Positions 42,212 to 51,909 of a stretch of DNA of 64,000 nt are shown here, one piece after another (within the stretch, counting starts at the first letter, position 1; each line of letters opens with the position of its first letter). This DNA comes from Blautia sp. (GTDB taxonomy: Bacteria > Bacillota > Clostridia > Lachnospirales > Lachnospiraceae): contig JARIAR010000009.1 in the NCBI GenBank assembly GCA_029257805.1, positions 1-64,000 on the forward strand, in the 5' to 3' direction. Under the pieces are notes generated by a model. It searched no databases, had not been told where the DNA came from, and saw only the letters and a list, made by a program, of their open reading frames with translations. The translations under genes were made by a program, and so were the position numbers.

Positions 42212-42246
42212 AAACAAAACACCCACAGCCAAAGCTGTGGGTGCGG
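42212..42246 (-). terminator. Terminator of the ABC operon / leader hairpin of the helicase gene
   Basis: Minus-strand CACCCACAGC / GCTGTGGGTG followed by TTTTGTTT. It closely matches the second stem of the three 27-bp-gap leaders. Confidence 0.75.
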
Positions 42247-42258
42247 ATATAATTCATT

Positions 42259-42903
42259 TCATAAAATCCTGCGTAACACGCCAAGTTCCATTTCACATAC
42301 GGTATCGCACAATGTTTCTATATCTACTCGGTTATGGCTGACAAGTAAAATGGTGCGATGTTCATTTTTTAAGTCCTGAATGATCTGATACACTTCCTGA
42401 ACTCCGTTTTTATCAAGCCCGTTAAATGGTTCGTCCAGAATGATAATATGCGGGTCTTCCATGATTGCCTGGGCAATTCCAAGGCGTTCCCGCATTCCAA
42501 GGGAATAATTTTTTACCGGTTTTTTGGAAGAAAAATCAAGTCCTACTTTTTCCATAGCAGCTTCTATTTCCTTTTTTCCTATTTTTCCTCTTAAAGATGC
42601 TAGGATTTTTAAATTCTCCTTTCCGGACAGATTAGGAAGAAATCCTGGGTTTTCAATGATCATTCCAAGAGATTCTGGAAAGTCCGTTTCTTTTCCAATC
42701 CACTTTCCTTCCACGAGGATTTTCCCCTCTGAAGGGTGAAGAAAACCACAGATGCACTTTAAAAGAACCGTTTTCCCGGATCCGTTCATTCCCACAATAC
42801 CGTGAATCTTTCCTGACTCAAATGTGTGGGTAATATTTTTTAAAATCATTTCTTCCCCGAAATATTTTGTAATCCCCTGTATTTCAATGGCTGCTTTTCC
42901 CAT
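42259..42903 (-). CDS. ABC transporter ATP-binding protein
   Basis: 214 residues. Walker A GMNGSGKT, signature NYSLGMRERLG, Walker B HIIILDEPFNGLD, and the switch His in LLVSHNR. It is short and of the LanF/BcrA/NatA type. It pairs with the two permeases directly upstream. Given the neighbouring peptide cluster it may give self-protection against, or export of, the peptide. The ATG follows GAAGGGAG. Confidence 0.88.
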   Translation of the reverse strand: MGKAAIEIQGITKYFGEEMILKNITHTFESGKIHGIVGMNGSGKTVLLKCICGFLHPSEGKILVEGKWIGKETDFPESLGMIIENPGFLPNLSGKENLKILASLRGKIGKKEIEAAMEKVGLDFSSKKPVKNYSLGMRERLGIAQAIMEDPHIIILDEPFNGLDKNGVQEVYQIIQDLKNEHRTILLVSHNRVDIETLCDTVCEMELGVLRRIL

Positions 42904-42927
42904 ATATCCCTCTCCCTTCTTTGCTGA

Positions 42928-43824
42928 CTATTCGCTTCTTTGCACAAATAAAAATTCAAAATGCTTCATCTCATGTTTTATGACCATAATATTTATTCCA
43001 ATCATCACACAGAAGAAAAAAAGACTCGTCCCAATCCTTGGAAGATAATCATACCCGAAATTGTGCATATAATAGGTAGCATGATTTAATGGAGAAATCC
43101 ACCCGGTAATGACCTGTGCCTTATATTCTACCGTACCTGGAAAGTGAAACAATTTCATAAAGATCTCCGGATTTAAAAACAATCCGAACAAATTAAAGAG
43201 AAATACACTGACACTTCCAAGCGCCGGACGTTTTCCAAGGCGAAAGGCAAGCAACATAGTAGCATTTACAAGAGCATATCCGGCAATCAGAAGAAAAATC
43301 ATAGTAGCACAGGGATATGGCGAAGTTGCTTCCAGTGTTTTTAAGGAGGCAGGAAGGGCGATCTTCTGTCCCGCTCCGGAATAACCGAGAAGCGCCATTG
43401 TCTCACTCCACATATTTCCTACAAAAGAAATATTCCCGCAGATGATGCAAGTTACAAGAAGCAGGAACAGTACATAAAAAACTGTGATAAGAAATACATA
43501 TAAAATCTGTCCCCAGATCCATATATTTTTTGTGATCCTTGTGAGATAGTAAGGGGTAAGCTGGTTGTTTACCGGAAGATCTGCAAAAAGGAAAATCAAA
43601 AGCAAGGTCGAAATCATAATAGATTTCCCATCCCCAAAAGCAAGGATAAAGGTTTCAAGCACCTGCATGGAAGTTCCGTAGCTTTCCGCAAAAAATACCG
43701 CCTTATCAGAAAGCATCAGGCAAAGCACAAATGCCAGGACAAAGGACAAAAGAAACCTTGGATTTCTCATTTCCTGCCGCATATGAAACATGGCAGATTT
43801 CCACACCAATTTCCATTTACACAT
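42928..43824 (-). CDS. ABC transporter permease (ABC-2 type)
   Basis: 298 residues from the ATG at 43824 (GGAGG upstream), about six hydrophobic segments, a cytoplasmic N-terminus and a large loop after helix 2. It overlaps the preceding permease by 8 bp and lies 24 bp before the ATPase, so the three form one complex. Confidence 0.8.
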   Translation of the reverse strand: MCKWKLVWKSAMFHMRQEMRNPRFLLSFVLAFVLCLMLSDKAVFFAESYGTSMQVLETFILAFGDGKSIMISTLLLIFLFADLPVNNQLTPYYLTRITKNIWIWGQILYVFLITVFYVLFLLLVTCIICGNISFVGNMWSETMALLGYSGAGQKIALPASLKTLEATSPYPCATMIFLLIAGYALVNATMLLAFRLGKRPALGSVSVFLFNLFGLFLNPEIFMKLFHFPGTVEYKAQVITGWISPLNHATYYMHNFGYDYLPRIGTSLFFFCVMIGINIMVIKHEMKHFEFLFVQRSE

Positions 43825-44590
43825 GAGCAACCCTCCTTCTCATCACTGCTGCATATATGCCACCTGCCAGACATACAGCAGTTATTAAAATCCCATACCG
43901 GACACCCACAGAAAGATATTTAGATACCACCCATTCTTTTGGACTTAAAAAATACAGTTCCGGATAATATCGGCTCTGAAATTCAGAGAAAATATAATAC
44001 AGAATAAACGGCGCCATATATGCCATATAGCGGCTTTTCATCACTACAGCAGAAATTCCACCTGTCACTGCCCAGAAAGCCCCGCTTAATGCGGCAAGGC
44101 CTGCCCACTGTACCAGAGAAAGAAGCATATGCTGTCCCAGATACCCCATAAACTCTCCAAAAAACTCGCTGGATGAAAACGCAGCAAAAATACAGAAAAT
44201 TATCTGAAGACAAAAGGCACATATGACGCAACATCCCCCGGAAACAGCTGTCACAAACACTTTCGTTCCAATATATGATTTATAACTGGTGCGGGAAAGG
44301 CTCATCAGCACAAATCGATTTTCTGCCTCCTCGTAAAATACAGAGGCATACGAAAAAGCGACTGTCATGGATACTGCTATCAGAAACAGATTCGACTGAG
44401 AAGTTCCCTGCAAAAGGATCCAACCTGCCTGTTTCAGTCCGTCCAACGAACCATCTATTTGAAGATACGGCTCTGCCACAGAAAAACTCTCTCCTGCACC
44501 CGCCAGTCCCATAAGCAAAATCAGTACTACACTCCCTGCAAATTTCCAGGAACAAATTCCGCGTCTCATTTCTGTTTTCAGGACATTCAT
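43817..44590 (-). CDS. ABC transporter permease, second subunit
   Basis: 257 residues from the ATG at 44590, just after GGGGGAGGGG. Six hydrophobic segments; layout like LanE/LanG or NatB permeases. It overlaps the next permease and follows the lipoprotein gene by 34 bp. Confidence 0.8.
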   Translation of the reverse strand: MNVLKTEMRRGICSWKFAGSVVLILLMGLAGAGESFSVAEPYLQIDGSLDGLKQAGWILLQGTSQSNLFLIAVSMTVAFSYASVFYEEAENRFVLMSLSRTSYKSYIGTKVFVTAVSGGCCVICAFCLQIIFCIFAAFSSSEFFGEFMGYLGQHMLLSLVQWAGLAALSGAFWAVTGGISAVVMKSRYMAYMAPFILYYIFSEFQSRYYPELYFLSPKEWVVSKYLSVGVRYGILITAVCLAGGIYAAVMRRRVAHV

Positions 44591-44624
44591 TCCCCTCCCC
44601 CTTTCTCTGTTCATTCATTACGAA

Positions 44625-46160
44625 TCAGCTAAAAAAATCCATTTCCTGTACAGGACTTACATATCCGCCGTCTATTGCGTTTAATACTATCGTCTCATTT
44701 TTTACCTGTCCTTTCCGATCACCGTCTAAATGATTGATGGTACAACCTTCCAGTTCAAACACCCATACAGGAACAAGCCAGGCGTTCTGAGGTTTTTCAT
44801 AAGCAGGAACATAAGAGCTTTGAAGCTGTACACTTTTTACTTTCCATTCATTAGAAGTTTCTTTTCCATCAAACCCATTGATGCTGTCTACTGCCACTTT
44901 TACAGTAAGCATATGGCTCCCCAGCTTTTCTGTAATCTCTTCAAAAGGAAGAAGATTTGTATTTTCTGCGATTACCTGTCCTTTTTCTGACATATTTTTC
45001 CATAAAAAACTTTTTACTCCATCTTCTGTTACTACAACCTGAATCTCTTCCGGAGCAAAAGAAGGTTTATATACCGCCTCACTTAAATCCTGATAAAAGG
45101 TTCCGCCAGACTGACTGTAGGAAACAAGGCCTTCATTATCCATACCCATGTAAAATTTATAACCTGCCCGTCCATTTTCCCAGTCTGGATCCATAAAGTC
45201 CCATCTCGTATCTGTAGGACTCCAGAAAACTTTTTCTACTGTCCGTATCTGCATATTTTTGATTTCCAAATCTTCCAACAATTTTCTTACTTCTTCCTCT
45301 GCATTTTCTTCTGTAAGAGGCAGCTCTTCTGTTTCTTCTTCAAACTTCACGGAAAAATCTGCAAATTCCGATTTCCATTTTTCCGGAGCTACTTCTTGCA
45401 ATCCTGCCGCCTTCTGTATCTGATCTTCTGTAACCACACCGCCTTCTATGTAAAAGAATCCTCCGTTCAATCCTTTCTCCGCATCGTATTTTACAGCAGA
45501 TATTCTCGCTTTTTTGTCATCTTTTCCTGGAACCTCCCCTGAGAAAAAAGAGTCTCCAAAGGTCTCCTGCATATATTCCTCATTTCCACCGCTCAACATA
45601 GCTTCGTATGTATTCTCTTTATAAGGACCAAATATCGGCTCTTTTATTTCCGCTGTCTGCATATCCTCTGCATGAAGTGTTTCCAGAACCTTTTTCATAT
45701 TCGACAAGCGGTCTGTGGCATTCATGCCCTCTTCCAGAGAAGGGTTACCATAAGCACCTTCCCTGTTTTTAATTTTTTCCATATACGCACTGCCCTCATC
45801 TTTTGTCAAAGGAGAAGGTTCCTGAAGGGGATTGTCACCCCGGAAGTAATCTGTAAGTTTTTTTAACTGTTCCTCCCCAAATGCTGTCCTCTTTACCTCT
45901 GTTATTGGTGTATTTTTTATTTCCGGTACAGAAATACTTATCCCGTTTGCTTCAACTGTTACTGCCCCATCATTTTTAGAAATAGTTTCTTTCCAATTTT
46001 CCGGAACAGAAATTTCTTTTACTTCTTTTGATTTTTCTACTACAGCACTTTCCGGAAGCCCATCTACTTTGGATATAACAACCTCTTTTTCTGGTGTTTT
46101 TTCACAAGCACACAATAATCCGGAAAATAAAAACAATAAACAAACTAAAGCTTTTTTCAT
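44625..46160 (-). CDS. Lipoprotein of the ABC operon
   Basis: 511 residues from the ATG at 46160 (AAGGAGG upstream). Lipoprotein signal with the lipobox at LLCAC (Cys about residue 19). The mature part is large, acidic and without a recognised domain. It is the first gene of the transporter operon and should sit on the outer membrane face beside the permeases, perhaps as a receptor or immunity protein. A bidirectional terminator separates it from the peptide gene. Confidence 0.75.
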   Translation of the reverse strand: MKKALVCLLFLFSGLLCACEKTPEKEVVISKVDGLPESAVVEKSKEVKEISVPENWKETISKNDGAVTVEANGISISVPEIKNTPITEVKRTAFGEEQLKKLTDYFRGDNPLQEPSPLTKDEGSAYMEKIKNREGAYGNPSLEEGMNATDRLSNMKKVLETLHAEDMQTAEIKEPIFGPYKENTYEAMLSGGNEEYMQETFGDSFFSGEVPGKDDKKARISAVKYDAEKGLNGGFFYIEGGVVTEDQIQKAAGLQEVAPEKWKSEFADFSVKFEEETEELPLTEENAEEEVRKLLEDLEIKNMQIRTVEKVFWSPTDTRWDFMDPDWENGRAGYKFYMGMDNEGLVSYSQSGGTFYQDLSEAVYKPSFAPEEIQVVVTEDGVKSFLWKNMSEKGQVIAENTNLLPFEEITEKLGSHMLTVKVAVDSINGFDGKETSNEWKVKSVQLQSSYVPAYEKPQNAWLVPVWVFELEGCTINHLDGDRKGQVKNETIVLNAIDGGYVSPVQEMDFFS

Positions 46161-46188
46161 GGCAATGATACCTCCTTCAATCAAATCA

Positions 46189-46233
46189 ATTCACAAAAAG
46201 CAGTCATTAAAATGACTGCTTTTTGTGAATTAA
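46189..46233. terminator. Bidirectional terminator after the peptide gene
   Basis: AAAAAGCAGTCATT / AATGACTGCTTTTT, perfect stem with A and T runs on both sides. It closes the maturation operon just after the precursor peptide. Confidence 0.9.
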
Positions 46234-46236
46234 TTG

Positions 46237-46413
46237 TTATACCAAATATGGGAAATCATGAACATTATCATTGGCATTCCCTCGTATCTGTGTTGAATTC
46301 CATTCACCAGCAGAGCAATAGCACATACATTTTCCTATGCAGCTCTTACACACAGCATACTGTTCCAGATTTGTTGGATTACTCCGAAACTTCTTGTTCA
46401 ACTTTTTTTTCAT
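46237..46413 (-). CDS. Cys-rich RiPP precursor peptide (CLI_3235-like)
   Basis: 58 residues from the ATG at 46413 (GGAGGTGAGC upstream). The basic leader (MKKKLNKKFRSNPTNLEQY) is followed by a core with five Cys in C-x2-C-x3-C-x-C-x-C order, then a Trp and a polar Asn/Asp tail. It matches the pattern of the CLI_3235 family of bacteriocin-like precursors that accompany the radical SAM enzyme CcpM. It is the last gene of the maturation operon, 41 bp after the protease stop. Confidence 0.82.
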   Translation of the reverse strand: MKKKLNKKFRSNPTNLEQYAVCKSCIGKCMCYCSAGEWNSTQIRGNANDNVHDFPYLV

Positions 46414-46454
46414 AAGCTCACCTCCATTCATTTTTATTTGAATATTCATCTCTT

Positions 46455-47534
46455 TTATAAAAAGATGCTATTTCCTAGTTTTTCTAAACATTTCGCTATT
46501 ATATGAGCCAAACGTTTAACACTAAGCGTATTTGTATGGTCTTTTAATTTGTTTAACGTATCATATATGATTATTTTATCATTTTTTTTATATACATACA
46601 AAATACAATTATCTTTTTTTAACTCTGTTTCAAATAAAATTCTATAATCACTGTATAAATACTTTTGTGTATTTCTAACTGGACACGTTACAACTCTTAA
46701 ATCATTTATCGTTCTATTCGTCCATATTGTACCTTCCCAAAAATATTTTTTACTTATCAATGACAACACCTTCAATAAATATGTTTCATCAATTCCAATT
46801 TTTGTACTGACGAATATGCTTGGAATATATCGTGTATTCTTTTCACATAATATATCTGTATCTTTTACTTGAAAAATGTCACTTTCTCTTTTTAAAATAT
46901 CTTTTATATGTATAGTATTATGAATTTTTGTTTTTTCTACTATTCTAGCACATTTGGATGCTAAAACAGGAACGACAAGGCTATTTCCCCTACAGTACAT
47001 TGAATCATAAAAATCAGTTTTTTTATACCCTGTTATAAAATCAATTCCTAACGGATTATCAGATACTTTATAAATCTTTTCTGTTTCTAAAAATATTTGA
47101 TTATTAAAAGCAGATACTCCTATTACACAGTCTAAAGATGCGGGAATTGTAAAATACCCTTTATTACTGATTGCCGCTATCAATACTGTTTTCTCTGAAA
47201 GTCTTTTTAATAAAGAGGATAATAAGTTGGAATTTGATAAACATATAGTCCCTATACTCATACAAATAATATCAAACTCCATTTTAGTACACATTATTAG
47301 CGCAAATTTTAATTTCTTTATGTTATCATTACCATTTCCTATTACATCAAAATTATAAAGTTCGTATGGCTGATTTAACAAACTTGTTTCCAAAATTTTT
47401 GCGCATAATGTAGCATGTGTCATATACCGTTTGCAATTTTTCAAAGTTCTTTTCGAAAAATAAATTTTTACCAATCTTTCAGGATAGTGTAAAAAAGAGC
47501 TATTTATTTTATCATCAATAATTGCGATTTTCAT
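46455..47534 (-). CDS. Subtilisin-like (S8) protease of the RiPP cluster
   Basis: About 359 residues; ATG at 47534, overlapping the end of the upstream gene. The Asp is in KIAIIDDKIN, the His in THATLCAKIL, the oxyanion Asn in AAISNKGY, and the Ser in CRGNSLVVPVLASK, in the normal S8 order. There is no signal peptide, so it acts inside the cell and probably cuts the leader of the precursor. The exporter in this cluster lacks a peptidase domain, which fits. Confidence 0.8.
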   Translation of the reverse strand: MKIAIIDDKINSSFLHYPERLVKIYFSKRTLKNCKRYMTHATLCAKILETSLLNQPYELYNFDVIGNGNDNIKKLKFALIMCTKMEFDIICMSIGTICLSNSNLLSSLLKRLSEKTVLIAAISNKGYFTIPASLDCVIGVSAFNNQIFLETEKIYKVSDNPLGIDFITGYKKTDFYDSMYCRGNSLVVPVLASKCARIVEKTKIHNTIHIKDILKRESDIFQVKDTDILCEKNTRYIPSIFVSTKIGIDETYLLKVLSLISKKYFWEGTIWTNRTINDLRVVTCPVRNTQKYLYSDYRILFETELKKDNCILYVYKKNDKIIIYDTLNKLKDHTNTLSVKRLAHIIAKCLEKLGNSIFL

Positions 47535-47766
47535 CACGTTCAAGCCACTTTCCTAAATTTTCTAAAGTGAACATCTGAGCATCATTCTCTTTTATAAATG
47601 AAAGAATTGGTAAGTGATAAGTATCTTCCAGTTCCAAAATAACATATAGATAATCTTCTGTATGTATTTTATATTCAATCAACATTTTATTGTCATCATC
47701 TATTGCTACCCCGGTCCATTTTTTTATAACACTACGTATAATTTCCTTTATTTCTTTTTCTTTCAT
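47515..47766 (-). CDS. Acyl-carrier-related protein of the RiPP cluster
   Basis: 83 residues, helical, acidic, with the overall shape of an acyl carrier protein. The phosphopantetheine Ser of a DSL motif is missing; the matching spot reads HTEDYLYVILELED. It fits the known acyl-carrier-related protein of CLI_3235-type clusters. It probably acts as a scaffold. It overlaps the protease gene. Confidence 0.72.
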   Translation of the reverse strand: MKEKEIKEIIRSVIKKWTGVAIDDDNKMLIEYKIHTEDYLYVILELEDTYHLPILSFIKENDAQMFTLENLGKWLERDENRNY

Positions 47767-47775
47767 TTTTACCTC

Positions 47776-48834
47776 TCAAATAGTTTCTATATTATTTTCC
47801 AAACTTTTAATAGCCTTATCAAATATCATTTCTCTTTTTTCTATGTCTGAAACAGCAAAAATATCAACATTCTTTATACTTTTATATAAAGTTTCATAGT
47901 CCGGTTGCATAAAGCGATATGTGATTTTTTTTGTTCCATAACCCTGTCTATATTGTTGTCCACATATTCCAAATGCCTCTACAGACACGTTAAATTTATT
48001 TTTACATATTTCAATTAAGCCATTGAAAAAGTCCTCATTTGCGTTTTCATAAAAATAGGAATTTAAAATTGCCACATCGATTATAACAGCATTTGTTATT
48101 GCTAATGTCACTTCAGCAAAAAAATTATGTTCATATTCGTTTATGGGCATAATCCCCCCTGGGCATTCTAAAATTACTAAATCGGGACTTTCTTTTTCTA
48201 CTATTTGTGCCAAATAATGATTGAACATTAAAATTTTATTTGGTAAGCATATATTGTCATCAAATAAAAATTCAGGAAGTATTTTTACATTTATGAATTT
48301 TCCACAGTAATTCGATACAAAGCAAAGCGTATTATATCCCTTTACTTTTGCATATTCATTTAATGCAATTGCCGTAGAAAACTTATCACAGTTTCTTCCC
48401 ATGCCCATAATTGTTACAACCGGAACTTCAATATCCTCGCAAGTATCCGATTTAAAAGATTTATCGTTCCATTTTGGCTCTATAGTTTCAATAAACGAAT
48501 CATCTATTTCGTACTTATTTCTCAAATCTTTTAATAAATTGATACTAAGCATTACTTTCTTTTTAGCGTTTTTAACACATTTATAAACTTCATAGTAAAA
48601 ATCCAAATTAAAATTTTGAATATTTTCACACATCAACATATAATCATATTCAAATTCTGTAGCTTTAAAATCTGTAAAAAACTTAATATGTGGAAATTTG
48701 TTCCTGGTTTCTTGATCTACATCATTTATCTGGTTCATAAGTATTCCTATAATTTCTATGTCTTTTAGGAATTCTTGATTCATAAGAAGCCATTTTGCAT
48801 CATTATTATACGGATATATTAAAATCTTTTTCAT
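47776..48834 (-). CDS. Peptide maturation system protein (TIGR04066-like)
   Basis: 352 residues from the ATG at 48834, which overlaps the stop of the radical SAM gene (ATGA). It contains GMGRNCDKFST, a P-loop-like segment, followed by ALNEYAKVKGYNTLCFVSN and LVILECPGGIMPINEY, similar to SIMIBI-type NTPases. It corresponds to the conserved partner protein of CcpM clusters. The exact reaction is unknown. Confidence 0.72.
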   Translation of the reverse strand: MKKILIYPYNNDAKWLLMNQEFLKDIEIIGILMNQINDVDQETRNKFPHIKFFTDFKATEFEYDYMLMCENIQNFNLDFYYEVYKCVKNAKKKVMLSINLLKDLRNKYEIDDSFIETIEPKWNDKSFKSDTCEDIEVPVVTIMGMGRNCDKFSTAIALNEYAKVKGYNTLCFVSNYCGKFINVKILPEFLFDDNICLPNKILMFNHYLAQIVEKESPDLVILECPGGIMPINEYEHNFFAEVTLAITNAVIIDVAILNSYFYENANEDFFNGLIEICKNKFNVSVEAFGICGQQYRQGYGTKKITYRFMQPDYETLYKSIKNVDIFAVSDIEKREMIFDKAIKSLENNIETI

Positions 48835-50252
48835 ATATCTTTTTCTCCTATTTTTATGTGATACCCATTTTCTAATAAAACACATAACCTTCTAAATGTA
48901 TTCCATGTATTTATTTTGGATCTTTGACAACTTTCTAATTTAGAATTTTTCGTAATTTGATTATCAACTGGATCTATATTTCCAATGCAAATGGAGCAAT
49001 GGACTAAGTTCCAACATTTTTTGCATTCTTCTTCCGTGATTTTTCCGCAATTTAAAATTTTTGAAATAGCAACTTCATCAAATCCATGTTCAATAGTTCC
49101 TATTTTAGCACATTCCAAACATTCACTAACCCGTTCACAGGGAAAAATATCTCCTGTTGTTGTTACCATTACTCTTCTTACGCCTGGAACACATGGCCCA
49201 CTATGGTGGATAAGACACTGTATTTCATCATGATTTTTTAATTCTTTATACTTTTCTTTTAAAGGGCTTTCGTATTGCAACATTAACGGATTTATATCTT
49301 GAATTTCTAATCTTCCTATCATATATAAAAGTAATCTTAAGTATTCATACTTCCAATCGTTCCAAAATTTTGTATCAAACTTCACATCATTTTTATTTTT
49401 TATTCCTGTAGGCGAAACTTCGTTTAATGTGACTCTGTTTTTTTTAAATCTGTAATCTGAACTAAAATATTTTAATACATTTTTAACATTGACTTTGGGA
49501 TTGAGAACTGTGTTAAATCCAACATAACTTTCATAATAATCGACGTCATAATTAATAAGAAAATCTAAATTTTTTAATATTGTAGCAAATGTTCCAGTAC
49601 CATTTCTGAATTTCCGATTTCTATCGTGCTCAGTTTCATCCCCATCCAGACTAATTGTGATATAAAAATTATGATTTATTAAATATTTGCATATTTCATC
49701 AGTAAGCAGAGTGCCATTTGTTGTCATATGAAATTCCACTTGTTTATTGTTAGCTTTTTGATGTGCATAAGTTACACATTCTTTTATTAAATTAAATTCT
49801 AATAACGGTTCTCCGCCATAAAAACTAATTATAAATTTGTCAGTTTCCTTTGAATGTTGATAATAAAAATCTATTGATTTTTTGGCAATATCCCAATTCA
49901 TTCTCTGAGTAGTATGCTTTCGATTATAATAATTTCCAGAATAAGCACAATATTCACATCTTAAATTGCATTGCTGTGTAACCTGTAAAATAAGTTGAGA
50001 CATATTATAATTGGTTAAATAATGTATATTTTTAGTTTCCGGATGCTGAATCTTTTCTACAATATTACATTTTAAAAGATTCTGGACTGTAAATTTTTCT
50101 AATAGCTTTTGTTTTTCAATGGGAAGATTTTTTTCAATATTCAATAATTCTAGATATTCATCTTCATTTACTTTAATTATTGAATTCGTATGTCTATCAT
50201 AAAAATATTTTCCGCCTGGTGTTTCAAAACATTTTATAATTATTTCTCCCAT
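48831..50252 (-). CDS. ccpM: Radical SAM/SPASM peptide maturase (CcpM-like)
   Basis: 473 residues. The radical SAM cluster motif C-x3-C-x2-C is TQQCNLRCEYCAYSG, with GGEPLLEF and TTNGTLL downstream. C-terminal SPASM Cys are in CERVSECLECAK, CKKCWNLVHCSIC. The N-terminal 70 residues are a likely leader-binding region. Such enzymes form thioether or other cross-links on Cys of precursors. GGGAGGG precedes the ATG. Confidence 0.87.
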   Translation of the reverse strand: MGEIIIKCFETPGGKYFYDRHTNSIIKVNEDEYLELLNIEKNLPIEKQKLLEKFTVQNLLKCNIVEKIQHPETKNIHYLTNYNMSQLILQVTQQCNLRCEYCAYSGNYYNRKHTTQRMNWDIAKKSIDFYYQHSKETDKFIISFYGGEPLLEFNLIKECVTYAHQKANNKQVEFHMTTNGTLLTDEICKYLINHNFYITISLDGDETEHDRNRKFRNGTGTFATILKNLDFLINYDVDYYESYVGFNTVLNPKVNVKNVLKYFSSDYRFKKNRVTLNEVSPTGIKNKNDVKFDTKFWNDWKYEYLRLLLYMIGRLEIQDINPLMLQYESPLKEKYKELKNHDEIQCLIHHSGPCVPGVRRVMVTTTGDIFPCERVSECLECAKIGTIEHGFDEVAISKILNCGKITEEECKKCWNLVHCSICIGNIDPVDNQITKNSKLESCQRSKINTWNTFRRLCVLLENGYHIKIGEKDI

Positions 50253-50269
50253 ACTATAGCCCTCCCAAT

Positions 50270-51901
50270 TTAGATTCTGCCATTTTTTATTTCATATATT
50301 TTATCGCATTTCTTTGTATACTGTAACTGATGAGTGATTAAAATGACCAGTCGGTCTCCTAACATCTCCAAGCCTTTTGTAAAGAACCATTCTTCCGATT
50401 CTCTATCTAAATTAGAAGTACATTCATCAAAAATAAAAATCGGCGCAGGATGAAGCAGTGCCCGAAGAAATGCAAGTTTCTGCTTTTCCCCTCCTGACAA
50501 ATTGGTACTGTTCACTCCTACGATGGTATCTAATCCGTCCGGAAAATGTGTCAAAAGTTCTTCCATTCCAACTACGGAAAATACAGCTTTCAGTTCTTCC
50601 TCCCTATATTTATTCTCATAATCCAAATTTTTTCGAATCGTTTCCTGAAAAAGATAAGGAAACTGAGAAACAACGGAAAAAAGAGAGCGGTATTCTGTCA
50701 AAACAATATCCTCTGCTTCCTGTCCATTTATAAAAATCTTTCCGCTGTCCGGCTGAAAAAAACGAAGCAAAATCTGAATCAATGTGCTTTTTCCACTTCC
50801 ATTCTCCCCTATGATAGCGATTTTTTGTCCGCGGTATAACTTCATTGACACATCTCTCAGAACACACTTTCCATCGTATCCAAAACAAACTTTACATAAT
50901 TCCAGCGAATGAAACTCCTGTTGGAGAGTTTTCCCCTTCTGCGGCTCTATTTCCAGGCGCCAGAACTCTTCAAGTCTCCGAAATGAGGGGCGGATCTGGG
51001 CAATAATCATTTTAATGTTCATCAGCATGGAAATAGGCCCTGTTACATTTCCACTGTAAGAAATAAAAGCAAGAACACTTCCCATGCTCATAGATCCATT
51101 ACAGACAAAGAAACCACCTAAAAGGTAATAAATGCTTGTCATAATTCCCTGTATTCCCGTTTCCACTGTCATATTGCATATATCGAGAAAGCTGATTTTC
51201 TGTTGTTGATGCAGTAGCTCTTTTTTATACCAGGAAAAATACTGTTCTTCTGTTTCATAACGATTTTGAAGCTTCACCTCCCGAATCCCGGTAATCCGGT
51301 CGGACATCCAGGCATAGAAACTCTGATTTCTTTTGATATAATCCTGAAAAAAATGCTCTTTTTTTCTGCTTAATATCTGTAAAAGTAAAAATTTTACCGG
51401 GATACACGCAAGAATACAAAAAGCCATTTTCCAGTTAATATAAAACAGTCCGATAAAACCGCTGATAATACGAAGTGTATATGTAAACATATACAGAATC
51501 CCTTTGTCCAACAGCATTCCTGCGCTTTCAATGTCCATATTCAACTGATTGATAATCTCTGTACTATTCTGTTTAGTAAATTGATCCATTTTTAGGCGAA
51601 GCACCTTCTGGAATGCCTGCACATGCAACTTATGCAACACATCATTGCGTATTTTGAGTAACAACCAGTCCTGAAGCGATTCCAAAGCCTGAACAGCTAT
51701 AATAAGAACGATTAAAATGTAGGCATATGTACAGATGGCTTTATAATTTTTCTGAACAAGCCCACTGTCTGTAAGCTTCTGTACAACCAGAGGATGAAAA
51801 AAACTCTCTATCATACATAGCATACAGGCTCCTAACATTACAATTAAAGCTGCTGTATGCTTTTTCATAATCTGTAAAATCTGTTTTAAAACATACTTCA
51901 T
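50270..51901 (-). CDS. ABC exporter (membrane and ATPase domains fused)
   Basis: 543 residues from the ATG at 51901 (TGAGG upstream). Six membrane helices at the N-terminus, then Walker A GENGSGKST, signature NLSGGEKQ and Walker B IFIFDECTS. No C39 peptidase domain. It probably exports the matured peptide. It begins 9 bp past the stop of the 118-residue protein. Confidence 0.88.
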   Translation of the reverse strand: MKYVLKQILQIMKKHTAALIVMLGACMLCMIESFFHPLVVQKLTDSGLVQKNYKAICTYAYILIVLIIAVQALESLQDWLLLKIRNDVLHKLHVQAFQKVLRLKMDQFTKQNSTEIINQLNMDIESAGMLLDKGILYMFTYTLRIISGFIGLFYINWKMAFCILACIPVKFLLLQILSRKKEHFFQDYIKRNQSFYAWMSDRITGIREVKLQNRYETEEQYFSWYKKELLHQQQKISFLDICNMTVETGIQGIMTSIYYLLGGFFVCNGSMSMGSVLAFISYSGNVTGPISMLMNIKMIIAQIRPSFRRLEEFWRLEIEPQKGKTLQQEFHSLELCKVCFGYDGKCVLRDVSMKLYRGQKIAIIGENGSGKSTLIQILLRFFQPDSGKIFINGQEAEDIVLTEYRSLFSVVSQFPYLFQETIRKNLDYENKYREEELKAVFSVVGMEELLTHFPDGLDTIVGVNSTNLSGGEKQKLAFLRALLHPAPIFIFDECTSNLDRESEEWFFTKGLEMLGDRLVILITHQLQYTKKCDKIYEIKNGRI

Positions 51902-51909
51902 AAAATTCC

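Noticed and set aside
42153-42296. N-terminal extension of the helicase gene by 48 codons
   Set aside because: The extension translates the terminator hairpin and SD-masking stem; the ATG at 42152 has a strong SD.
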